Shown here piece after piece: positions 16,277-23,906 of a stretch of DNA of 33,319 nucleotides. Positions within the stretch are counted from its first letter, which is position 1, and each line of letters opens with the position of its first letter. The stretch covers positions 1 to 33,319 of the forward strand of contig JALORE010000030.1 of NCBI GenBank assembly GCA_025459125.1, read 5' to 3'. Source of the stretch: Planctomycetota bacterium. GTDB lineage: Bacteria > Planctomycetota > Phycisphaerae > Sedimentisphaerales > Anaerobacaceae. The notes beneath the pieces were generated by a model, which searched no databases, was not told the origin of the DNA, and worked only from the letters and a program-made list of their open reading frames with translations. The position numbers were made by a program, and so were the translations under genes.

Positions 16277-17668
16277 GTGCGCCTGGACCTTCCGCATGGC
16301 CGGAAGCTGATTCTCTGCCTCGGTCTGGCCGTGGGTTGCCTGCTCGGTGGGTGCCGGTCAGCACCCCGGAAGTCCGACGCGGTCGCGCCTGTCTTCTTCC
16401 CGCAGCCACCGGAGACGCCCCGGCTCCAGTTCCTCAAGTCCTTTGCGGGTCCGGCGGACCTGGGCGTTGCCGGTCCCGGCCGCCTGGAGAAGTTCGTGCT
16501 CGGCGACGCCGAGCCGACGCAGGGAATTGTCACGCCCTATGGCCTGGCGCTGTATGACGGCAAGCTCTACGTCTGCGATGTCGGCCAGCGGCGCGTCGCC
16601 GTACTGAACCTTACGCAGCGTTCCTTCGGCTACCTGACCGAGGACCGCCGGCTCGTGAATCCCGTGAACATCTTCATCGAGGAGGATGGAACGAAGTACG
16701 TGGCCGACCCCACCGTTGGCGCGGTCTTCGTCTTCAACGAGAGCGACACGTTGCAGACTATCCTGGGCAAGGATCTGCAGATCCGTCCGATCGATGTGGC
16801 CGTCCACGGGCCGTACTGTTACGTAACGGACTTTGCCGGCAACCGGGTGGTCGTGCTGGACAAGGTGACGGGCCGGGAGATCCGCCGGATCGGTACGGCG
16901 GGCGACGGCGACACGCAATTCAAGCTGATCAGCGATCTGACCTTCGGCCCGGACGGCGATCTCTACGTGACGGACAAGCTCCAGGCCCGCATCTTCCAGT
17001 TCGACCCGTCGGGAACGCTCAAGCGGACGGTGGGCCGGCTGGGCGACCATATCGACGAGCTGGTCCGGCCCAAGGGTATCGCGGTGGACAATGCCCAGCG
17101 GATATGGGTGGTCGATGCGGGCGTGTCTTTGTCGCCGTCCCCGTGGTCGACGGAGGTGGCGAAGATCTACGATGCGCAGGGCCGACTGCTGCTGTTTTTC
17201 GGCGGACCCGGCCATGAGCCCGGCACCATGAACCTGCCGGCCAAAATCGTTTTGGACCGGCGCCACGTGGATTTGTTCCGGCCGTACGCGGTCCCCGGCG
17301 CGAATCTCGAATTCCTCGTGCTGGTTTCCAACCAGTATGGTCCGAACAAGATCAGCGTGTACGGCTTCGGCGAGTTCCCTGTTCCGAAAGAGAGCGCGGA
17401 CCGGCACGCGGCCGCCGCCGCGGCGGCACGTCCGGCCGGGCCATCCCTGAACGCGGACGACGAGTTGTTGCAGCGTACCCAGGCGGTGGCGGAGCTCTAC
17501 TACCAGAGCATGGAGCACTATCGCGCCGGCCGCCTGGCCGAGGCGCGGGCGGGATTCGTGAAGGTCATTGCCAGCGGCTTGATTCCGCCGCCCATGGAGC
17601 GAACGCTCCGGGGCTATCTCCAGGATATCGACAGCCGGCTCGCCCGCTCGCGCGGCACGAAGCCATAG
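16277..17668 (+). CDS. NHL-repeat beta-propeller lipoprotein
   Basis: The N-terminus MRLDLPHGRKLILCLGLAVGCLLGGC is a lipoprotein signal (given from GTG 16277; the frame also allows TTG at 16241). The lipobox is LLGGC, so the protein should be lipid-anchored. Residues of about 80-370 form five to six NHL-type blades, each with a GLALYDGKLYVCDVGQRRVAVL-like pattern (for example YVTDFAGNRVVVLD, YVTDKLQARIFQFD). The C-terminus has a TPR-like helical pair after an Ala-rich linker. No haem or catalytic motif is present. A second NHL lipoprotein occurs at 20561-21775 on the other side of the barrel gene. NHL proteins accompany porin-cytochrome genes in metal-reducing bacteria, so a scaffold role is inferred. 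Confidence 0.87.
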   Translation: MRLDLPHGRKLILCLGLAVGCLLGGCRSAPRKSDAVAPVFFPQPPETPRLQFLKSFAGPADLGVAGPGRLEKFVLGDAEPTQGIVTPYGLALYDGKLYVCDVGQRRVAVLNLTQRSFGYLTEDRRLVNPVNIFIEEDGTKYVADPTVGAVFVFNESDTLQTILGKDLQIRPIDVAVHGPYCYVTDFAGNRVVVLDKVTGREIRRIGTAGDGDTQFKLISDLTFGPDGDLYVTDKLQARIFQFDPSGTLKRTVGRLGDHIDELVRPKGIAVDNAQRIWVVDAGVSLSPSPWSTEVAKIYDAQGRLLLFFGGPGHEPGTMNLPAKIVLDRRHVDLFRPYAVPGANLEFLVLVSNQYGPNKISVYGFGEFPVPKESADRHAAAAAAARPAGPSLNADDELLQRTQAVAELYYQSMEHYRAGRLAEARAGFVKVIASGLIPPPMERTLRGYLQDIDSRLARSRGTKP

Positions 17669-17698
17669 TCGAATGGGTCTAGTGGGGGACATCTGTCT

Positions 17699-18286
17699 GT
17701 GGATCGGTGGCCGACAATCCGACGCCTGATCTGGGCGGCTCTGGCGATGCTGCTGCTGCCGGCCGGTTGCGACGACGAGGGGCGCCACCAGGCGCTGTCG
17801 TTCTTCTTCGACGGCGTGCCCCCTCGCCGGAGCGCCGCGGCCGGGAAAGAGTCCTCCGTTGCGCCGGAGGAGAAGACTGCGGTCGGCGCCCCGGTGAGCA
17901 ACTGGCATCTGCATGAGCCGATCAAGGACTGTACGACCTGCCACGGTAACCAGCCGCGGAGAGGCACGTCCCGAAAAGTGCAATTGGTGGCTCAAGTGCC
18001 GCAGTTGTGTTACCGCTGCCACGATGATTCCTCCGCGTCGGCCGGCTGGGTTCATGGTCCCGTCGCGACGGGCGACTGTCTGCTGTGCCATGAGCCGCAC
18101 AGGACCCGGACGGAAGCGCTGCTCCGCAAGGCGGCGCCGGACTTGTGTTTCCTGTGCCACGAACCCCAGGCGATCCTGGCGATCCAGGGCCACGCCGAGC
18201 CTTCGTACGGACGGTGCGTGGATTGCCACGAAGCCCATGCCAGCCAGGGAAGGAACCTGCTGAAGCCGGGGAAATCTCAGGAATGA
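17699..18286 (+). CDS. 5-haem cytochrome c lipoprotein
   Basis: A GTG start after GGGGG gives MDRWPTIRRLIWAALAM followed by the lipobox LLPAGC, so this is a lipid-anchored cytochrome. A low-complexity linker of about 45 residues precedes five CXXCH sites: CTTCH, CYRCH, CLLCH, CFLCH and CVDCH. The domain repeats the doubled-CXXCH pattern (HEPIKDCTTCH, VHGPVATGDCLLCHEPH) seen in the 15-haem protein. Placed directly before the outer-membrane barrel gene, it fits the periplasm-side or surface cytochrome that docks in a porin-cytochrome complex. Which face of the membrane it sits on cannot be told from sequence. Confidence 0.88.
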   Translation: MDRWPTIRRLIWAALAMLLLPAGCDDEGRHQALSFFFDGVPPRRSAAAGKESSVAPEEKTAVGAPVSNWHLHEPIKDCTTCHGNQPRRGTSRKVQLVAQVPQLCYRCHDDSSASAGWVHGPVATGDCLLCHEPHRTRTEALLRKAAPDLCFLCHEPQAILAIQGHAEPSYGRCVDCHEAHASQGRNLLKPGKSQE

Positions 18287-18449
18287 GAACGCCAACGGCA
18301 CGGGATGCAGGGAAAACGAGAAGCTGCCGATGACGCCGTGACACCCATCGGACCGCGCCGTGGTCCCCGGGGGTCCAGAATACAGGGACGGATTTCTGTC
18401 GCAGGGAGGCGCCCAAGGCCGAAAATGTTGCAGCCAGGAAACGGATCGT

Positions 18450-20561
18450 TTGTTGAATCGATCGGGCCATAGAATCGCGTCTCGCCCGGCCGCAGCCGGG
18501 CTCGGCAAAAGGGTCCGGGATGAGCTGCTGTGCCTGGCGTTCGGACTGATCGCCCTGAGCGTCTGCGACGGGATAAGTCCCCAGGCCGGGCACGTGGTGC
18601 TGGGAAGCCCCGACCAGGACGCCGCCGGCCGCGGTTGGGGACCGACGGTAACGGTTCAGGGCCGGGAGCGACCCTTGGTCCGGCAGCAGGGGATTCAGGG
18701 CGAGCTCGAAGCCGGGGTCGAGCACCGTGCCGACGAGCAGACGACCGGCGCCAGCAGCCGCCAAAGTACCACTAATGTGTTCGAGGAACGCGTGCGACTC
18801 AAGACCAACGGAGACGTGTATCATCCCGACCTGCTCGGCTTCCAGTTGATGGTCGGCACCGGGTTGACGCAGCAGAACCTCGACTCCGACGACTGGTCGG
18901 GCTGGAGCACGGGTACGCTCAACGAATACAACGCTTCCGCCGAGATCCTGCGGAGCAAACCCTATTCCGCCCTGTTCAACGCCAACCGCTCGGAGGACCT
19001 GATCGCCCGGCGGTTCCTGAGCCCGTTGGAGGCGGACAGTCAGAGCGAATCGGTCTCGGTGTTCCTGCGTCCCGAGTCCTGGCCGATGATGTTGCAGTAC
19101 AGCAGCAGCGACACGCGCCAGGACAGCCTCAGCGCGCTCGCGCCGGACTACTTCGCCCGCATGGACGAGCGCTTCCGCTATTCGCTCGGCCATGATTTCA
19201 GCGCGCTCTCGCACCTGCATTTCGACTTCGATTGGACCGACACTCACCAGGAGAGCCTGGGCGCCGAGGTCAACACCGTCACGACCACATATACCCTCAC
19301 GCATGACTATACCTTCGGCGCCGACGAGCGGCATCGTCTCGACACGCTGTTCAACTACCTCGACCAGGGCGGCTCCTTCGAGTTCCAGAGCCTGCGGACC
19401 CAGGAGCGTCTGAAGCTGCAGCACGCGCCCAGTCTGCTGAGCCGGTACGAGGTGCAGTACACGCAGTTGGAGCGCGAGACGCTGACCAGCGACCAGATCC
19501 GGGGCCAGGCGGGCCTCGAGCACAAGCTGTTCGACAGCCTCGTGACCAACGTGGACGGCTTCGCTTCCCAGACGGATCTCGGCGATCAGGGCGATCTCTC
19601 CCAGTACGGCGGCATCCTGGGGCTGGGCTATACGAAGAAGAACCCTCTCGGTGTTCTGCTCGGCACTTACAGCGCCAACTACACCCACAGCGATCAGCAG
19701 GGGGGAATCGGGCGTGGCGTGGTCGTCGGCGAGGCCCACACCGCCAACGGCGTGCTCCCCATTGAGCTCGACCGGACGGATATTGACGTGACGACGATCC
19801 GGGTCCGGACGGCCGCCGGCGCGCTCTTTCAGCCGGGGGATGATTACACCGTTTTCGAACGGGATGGACGCATCTTCCTGAACACCCTGGTCGTGGGCGG
19901 GGCCGTCCCTCCCAACTTCGCCGAAGGGCAGGAGTTCTTCGTCGATTACGAGTTCTTCCTCGAGCCGCAGCGGCAGGAAGATACGCTCCGCCAGAGCGCC
20001 ACGATTCGCGAACGGTTCTCGAACGGTTTCTCTCTCTTCTATGCCTACCGCACGCAGCAGGAGGATGTGACCTCAACCGCGGCGCAGGTGATCCCGGACG
20101 AGTACACCGTCAACACGTTCGGCGCCGACTATACCCACAAAGGCCTCTTCCTGCTGGCGGAATACAGCGTGGAAGACTCGACTCTGATCCCGATGGAGAG
20201 CACGAAACTGCAGGGCCGCTACCGTTGGGCGCTGGGGCCGGCCACCAGCGTCGGTTTCGGGGTCATGAACCAGTGGCTGGACTTCGGGGAGCCGGATGCC
20301 CGCGAGGTGACGCTGTTTGAAAGCACGGTCGATCTCTTCACCCGGCTGACGGAGACGTACAGTCTTTCCGCTTCGGCCGACTACCGGGACGAGAAAGACA
20401 CCCGCTTCGGGATCACCCGTGGCTACCAGTTCAAGACCGAGCTGGGATACCAGCTCCGGCAGTTCAGCGCCACGCTGGGCGCCGAGCTGGATCTCCTGGA
20501 GCGCCGCGAGGATGAGATCAACAGCATCTTCGTGTACTTCCGGGCCACGAGACGTTTCTGA
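18450..20561 (+). CDS. Outer-membrane beta-barrel protein (candidate conduit porin)
   Basis: A protein of about 700 residues with a signal-like hydrophobic stretch (ELLCLAFGLIALSV), no other long hydrophobic segment, and many alternating amphipathic strands. It ends in FVYFRATRRF, the terminal Phe typical of outer-membrane barrels. Between the strands is a module VRTAAGALFQPGDDYTVF...GRIFLNTLVV...VDYEF, perhaps a periplasmic or plug domain. The TTG at 18450 behind AGGAA is my preferred start; the frame stays open to a GTG at 18360. It lies between cytochrome genes, as MtrB/PioB-type or Geobacter-type porins do, but I cannot place it in a named family. The next gene's ATG overlaps its stop (TGATG). 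Confidence 0.78.
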   Translation: MLNRSGHRIASRPAAAGLGKRVRDELLCLAFGLIALSVCDGISPQAGHVVLGSPDQDAAGRGWGPTVTVQGRERPLVRQQGIQGELEAGVEHRADEQTTGASSRQSTTNVFEERVRLKTNGDVYHPDLLGFQLMVGTGLTQQNLDSDDWSGWSTGTLNEYNASAEILRSKPYSALFNANRSEDLIARRFLSPLEADSQSESVSVFLRPESWPMMLQYSSSDTRQDSLSALAPDYFARMDERFRYSLGHDFSALSHLHFDFDWTDTHQESLGAEVNTVTTTYTLTHDYTFGADERHRLDTLFNYLDQGGSFEFQSLRTQERLKLQHAPSLLSRYEVQYTQLERETLTSDQIRGQAGLEHKLFDSLVTNVDGFASQTDLGDQGDLSQYGGILGLGYTKKNPLGVLLGTYSANYTHSDQQGGIGRGVVVGEAHTANGVLPIELDRTDIDVTTIRVRTAAGALFQPGDDYTVFERDGRIFLNTLVVGGAVPPNFAEGQEFFVDYEFFLEPQRQEDTLRQSATIRERFSNGFSLFYAYRTQQEDVTSTAAQVIPDEYTVNTFGADYTHKGLFLLAEYSVEDSTLIPMESTKLQGRYRWALGPATSVGFGVMNQWLDFGEPDAREVTLFESTVDLFTRLTETYSLSASADYRDEKDTRFGITRGYQFKTELGYQLRQFSATLGAELDLLERREDEINSIFVYFRATRRF

Positions 20562-21775
20562 TGGGAACAGGGAGCAGTGGAATGATGGAATATTGGAATA
20601 GTGGAATAGTGGAATACTGGAATATTGCCAGGGCGCAGGCTCGCCGATCCTTCGTTTCATCATTCCATCATTTCATCGTTCCATCATTCCATCTCTTCTT
20701 GGTCCTGTCGGCCGTGGGGTGCGGGCCGCAGCGCACGGAATCGTCCGGCACGGCCCTGGTATGGCCTGAGCCGCCCGAGCCGCCGCGCATCATGTACCTG
20801 GGCGCCGTGTCTACGGAGACCGACATGGAGAAACGCGGCTCGCTGCTCGAAGGGTTCGGCGAGCTGTTGTTCGGCAAGAAGCCGCTGGGGGTTCTCGTGG
20901 CGCCGTACGCGGTGGCGGTCGACGCGACGGGAATCCTGTTCGTGGCGGATTCGGGAGGCGCGGTCGTGCATGCGTTCGACCGGAGAACACACGACTACCG
21001 TCAGTTCTCCACGCTGGGCAAAGAGACGAGATTACAAAGACCCGTCGCCCTGGCCGTGCTCGGCGACCGCGTGTACGTGGCCGACAGTGCGTTGCACCAG
21101 GTCTGCGTCTTCCGGAGAAACGGCGAGTTCCTTCTCGCCTTCGGGCAGGACCGGCTCGAACGGCCCGCCGGGATTGCGATTCGCACGGTACCGTCCTGGA
21201 GCGAGCATCTGCGCTCGCTGGAAGGTGTCGTGCGGGGACGCACGACCTACGAAGAGACGCCCCGGGATGCCACAATCCGCGCCGGGGCGATCTACGTGGC
21301 CGACACCGCCCGGCACACGATCGCCGTGTTCGATCACAAGGGGGCGTTTCTCCGTGAGCTGGGAACCCGCGGCCTGGGCCCCGGGCAGTTCAACTTTCCC
21401 ACGCACCTGAGTATCGATCGTGCGGGCCGGCTCTACGTCAGCGACACGCTGAACTACCGCATCCAGGTGTTCGGGCCGGACGACCAGTTCCTGCACATGT
21501 TCGGGCGCCAGGGCGACCGGCCGGGCAACTTCGCCCATCCCTGCGGCGTGGCCTCCGACGGTCTCGGCAACATCTACGTGACCGACCGCCAGTTCGAGAA
21601 CGTCCAGATCTTCGACTCCCAGGGGAACATCCTGATGGCTCTCGGACAGGAAGGCAGCGCCCCCGGCGAGTTCTGGCTGCCGGCGGGCGTGTGCGTCGAT
21701 ACCCGCAACCGCGTCTACGTCGCCGACTCGTTCAACAAGCGGGTCCAGATCTTCGAGCTGCTGGTGGAAAAATGA
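20561..21775 (+). CDS. NHL-repeat beta-propeller lipoprotein, second copy
   Basis: The frame begins with ATG 20561 overlapping the barrel stop. The first 30 residues (MGTGSSGMMEYWNSGIVEYW...) come from an octamer repeat array, and the hydrophobic part of the signal with lipobox LSAVGC continues from the array's second arm. GTG at 20609 gives a more normal signal length. Residues of about 110-400 contain five to six NHL blades: VAVDATGILFVADSGG, VYVADSALHQVCVF, LSIDRAGRLYVSDTLNYRIQVF, GVASDGLGNIYVTDRQFENVQIF, VCVDTRNRVYVADSFNKRVQIF. It has no C-terminal TPR, unlike its paralogue at 16277. The stop overlaps the next gene by four bases. A structural partner of the barrel or cytochromes is inferred. 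Confidence 0.87.
   Translation: MGTGSSGMMEYWNSGIVEYWNIARAQARRSFVSSFHHFIVPSFHLFLVLSAVGCGPQRTESSGTALVWPEPPEPPRIMYLGAVSTETDMEKRGSLLEGFGELLFGKKPLGVLVAPYAVAVDATGILFVADSGGAVVHAFDRRTHDYRQFSTLGKETRLQRPVALAVLGDRVYVADSALHQVCVFRRNGEFLLAFGQDRLERPAGIAIRTVPSWSEHLRSLEGVVRGRTTYEETPRDATIRAGAIYVADTARHTIAVFDHKGAFLRELGTRGLGPGQFNFPTHLSIDRAGRLYVSDTLNYRIQVFGPDDQFLHMFGRQGDRPGNFAHPCGVASDGLGNIYVTDRQFENVQIFDSQGNILMALGQEGSAPGEFWLPAGVCVDTRNRVYVADSFNKRVQIFELLVEK
20579..20693. repeat. Inverted octamer array at the start of the second NHL gene
   Basis: Six tandem 8-base units GGAATNNT fill 20579-20626. After a 27-base spacer, five units of the form RTTYCATC (the reverse complement type) fill 20654-20693. The whole could fold as a long imperfect hairpin in the mRNA. 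It lies inside the reading frame and contributes the signal-peptide region. Confidence 0.88.
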
Positions 21776-23502
21776 AGAATTGGAATACTGGAATGGTGGA
21801 ATGCCGGAATGGTGGAATGTTGGGGAGGAAACGCGCGCGCCTTTCCCATTATTCCATTATTCCATTCTTCCGCCATTCCATCCTCTGCGTGGTCCTTCTG
21901 GCCTTCTGGTGTGCGTCGGCCGCGGGCGGGATCGAGGGCACGCCGCACGATCTGTCCGCGGTTTCCGGGGGCGCGGCGTGCAGCTTCTGCCACACGCCGC
22001 ACGGCGCTTTGCCGGGCACGCCCTTGTGGAGCCACAAGCTCTCCACGGCGGTCTACAAGATCTATGAGAGCTCGTCTCTGAAGGCCAAGGTGGGCCAGCC
22101 GACGGGCGCCAGCAAGCTGTGCCTGAGCTGCCATGACGGCACGGTGGCGCTGGCGGAAACCATCAAAGGCGTCGGCGGCGGCGCCGTCATCCCGGCCGGC
22201 AGCGCCAACCTGGGGACCGATCTGTCGGACGATCACCCGATCAGTTTCGTCTACTCGTCCGGGTTGTCGGCCCAGGACCCGCAAATCCGTCCGCCGGTTC
22301 CGCTGCCGGGGACATTGAAGCTGGACCGCTCCGGTGAGCTGCAGTGCACGACCTGCCACGATGCGCACGACAACCGCTACGGCGACTTTCTCGTGATGTC
22401 CAACCTGCGGTCGCAGATGTGCGTGAGTTGCCATGACATGAAAGGTTGGGCGGTTTCTGGCCACGCCAACTCCAATGCCCTGATCGCGGGGGCGGGCGAT
22501 CCCTACCTGCAGAGCGGCAAGCACGGCACGCCCGCGGAGGCCGGATGCCTGGCGTGCCATCGGCCACACGGCGCGGGGGGGCACCAGCGGCTGCTGCACT
22601 TTGCCCAGAGCGAAGACAACTGCCTCAACTGCCACAACGGGCTCGTGGCGAATACCAACATTGCCGCCGATCTGCGCAAGCGCAGCCGGCACAACGTGTC
22701 GCGCTATCGCGGCATCCATGATCCGCGGGAAGCGCCGGCGACCGCGCCGATGCACGTGGAATGTGTTGACTGCCACAATCCTCATGCCTTGCGGCACGAC
22801 CTGGCGCAGGCGCCCATGATCCCCGGCGCGCTGCAGGGAGTCTCCGGTGTCGCTCTCAGCGGCGGGTTGACGCCCCAGGCCCAGTTCGAATACGAGATCT
22901 GTTTCAAGTGCCATGCCGACAACCCGGAGCGTCCCCAACCCCACCTGACGCGCCTGATCACTCAGACGAATACCCGCCTGGAGTTCGATCCCTCGGGGCC
23001 GTCGTTCCATCCGGTAGCCGCGCCGGGGGTGAACCGCAACGTCCCCAGCCTGATCCCGCCGATGACGGTGACGACGCAGATCTACTGTACGGATTGCCAC
23101 GGGTCCGGCGGGACCTCAGGCGCCAAGGGGCCGCACGGGTCCATCTATCCCTCCCTGCTCGCGGGCCGGTACGAGACCGCGGATTTCACCCCGGAGAACA
23201 GCTCCTCCTATGAACTCTGTTACCGTTGCCACAGTAGAAACAGCATTCTCGGCAACCAGAGCTTCGCCGGCCACCGGCGGCACCTGGAGCAGGCCGTTCC
23301 CTGCTCGGCCTGTCACGACCCGCACGGCATCAGTGCGTCGCAGGGTTCCGTTTTGAACAACAGTCATTTGATCAACTTCGACGTGGCCATCGTCCAGCCC
23401 GAGGCCCGCACCGGGCGGCGGGCCTTCGAGGACCTGGGCGTCTTCCAGGGACGCTGCTTCCTGTCCTGTCATGGCCACTCCCATTCCCCGGAGGAATACT
23501 GA
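21772..23502 (+). CDS. Secreted 12-haem cytochrome c
   Basis: The ATG overlaps the upstream stop (ATGA). A signal peptide of about 52 residues ends CASAAGG; its early part is encoded by an octamer array. There are 12 haem sites: eleven CXXCH and a final CFLSCH (CX3CH). The N-terminal unit (CSFCHTPHG-LPGTPLWSHK-QPTGASKLCLSCHDG) resembles the 4-haem protein at 15566-16186, so duplication or shared ancestry is likely. The rest has mixed spacings without a strict repeat. It is the last cytochrome before the maturation genes, and its size would suit an outer-surface or periplasmic terminal electron carrier. The acceptor is unknown. Confidence 0.9.
   Translation: MKNWNTGMVECRNGGMLGRKRARLSHYSIIPFFRHSILCVVLLAFWCASAAGGIEGTPHDLSAVSGGAACSFCHTPHGALPGTPLWSHKLSTAVYKIYESSSLKAKVGQPTGASKLCLSCHDGTVALAETIKGVGGGAVIPAGSANLGTDLSDDHPISFVYSSGLSAQDPQIRPPVPLPGTLKLDRSGELQCTTCHDAHDNRYGDFLVMSNLRSQMCVSCHDMKGWAVSGHANSNALIAGAGDPYLQSGKHGTPAEAGCLACHRPHGAGGHQRLLHFAQSEDNCLNCHNGLVANTNIAADLRKRSRHNVSRYRGIHDPREAPATAPMHVECVDCHNPHALRHDLAQAPMIPGALQGVSGVALSGGLTPQAQFEYEICFKCHADNPERPQPHLTRLITQTNTRLEFDPSGPSFHPVAAPGVNRNVPSLIPPMTVTTQIYCTDCHGSGGTSGAKGPHGSIYPSLLAGRYETADFTPENSSSYELCYRCHSRNSILGNQSFAGHRRHLEQAVPCSACHDPHGISASQGSVLNNSHLINFDVAIVQPEARTGRRAFEDLGVFQGRCFLSCHGHSHSPEEY
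21782..21882. repeat. Inverted octamer array at the start of the 12-haem gene
   Basis: Five 8-base units of type GGAATNNT or GGAATGCC run from 21782 to 21821. After 21 bases, five reverse-complement units (TTCCCATT, ATTCCATT, ATTCCATT, CTTCCGCC, ATTCCATC) run from 21843 to 21882. The design matches the array at 20579-20693 and again lies in a signal-peptide region. Confidence 0.88.
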
Positions 23503-23505
23503 GCG

Positions 23506-23904
23506 ATGAAATCGAAAACCGTGGTGAAGCTTCTGATCGGCATCACCGTCATCGGCGGCGGCATGGGTTACGTCGTCGTCCAGGCGATGCAGTCCTCGTG
23601 GTCCTATTACTATTCGGTAGACGAGTTCTCGGCCGCGGGTCCCGCCGCCCGGGAACATTCCTTCCGCCTGGCCGGCCGGGTCAAGCCCGGCAGCGTCGTG
23701 CGCGACCTGGAGCAGGTGACCCTGGCCTTCACGTTGGCCGGGACCACGGCCGAGTTGCCCGTGCGGTATCGGGGTGTGACGCCTGACAACTTCACCGAGG
23801 ACCGCGAGGTCGTCGTGGAAGGGCGTCTGGTGGCCACCGGCGTGTTTGAAGCCGACACCTTGATGACCCGGTGTGAGTCGAAATACCAGCGGAAGGTGAA
23901 CTAG
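23506..23904 (+). CDS. ccmE: Haem chaperone CcmE, Cys type
   Basis: CcmE is a membrane-anchored periplasmic protein that takes haem from CcmC and hands it to CcmF for attachment to apocytochromes. This 132-residue copy has one N-terminal membrane helix (about residues 7-27), then the OB-fold strands FRLAGRVKPGSVVRD, TLAFTL, LPVRYRGVTPDNF and VVVEGRL. The haem-binding site normally reads HxxxY; here it is CESKY with Cys123 and Tyr127. The Cys form is known from Desulfovibrio-type and archaeal CcmE. It starts three bases after the 12-haem stop, so it is probably in the same operon as the conduit. A short charged C-terminus follows. Confidence 0.93.
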   Translation: MKSKTVVKLLIGITVIGGGMGYVVVQAMQSSWSYYYSVDEFSAAGPAAREHSFRLAGRVKPGSVVRDLEQVTLAFTLAGTTAELPVRYRGVTPDNFTEDREVVVEGRLVATGVFEADTLMTRCESKYQRKVN

Positions 23905-23906
23905 GC

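Noticed and set aside
16358-18508. A 716-residue - strand frame over the NHL and 5-haem genes
   Set aside because: Antisense shadow; the + strand has signal peptides, lipoboxes and CXXCH motifs.
20579-21882. CRISPR array
   Set aside because: Units are only 8 bases, with no unique spacers, and the second half is the reverse complement of the first; this is an inverted tandem array.
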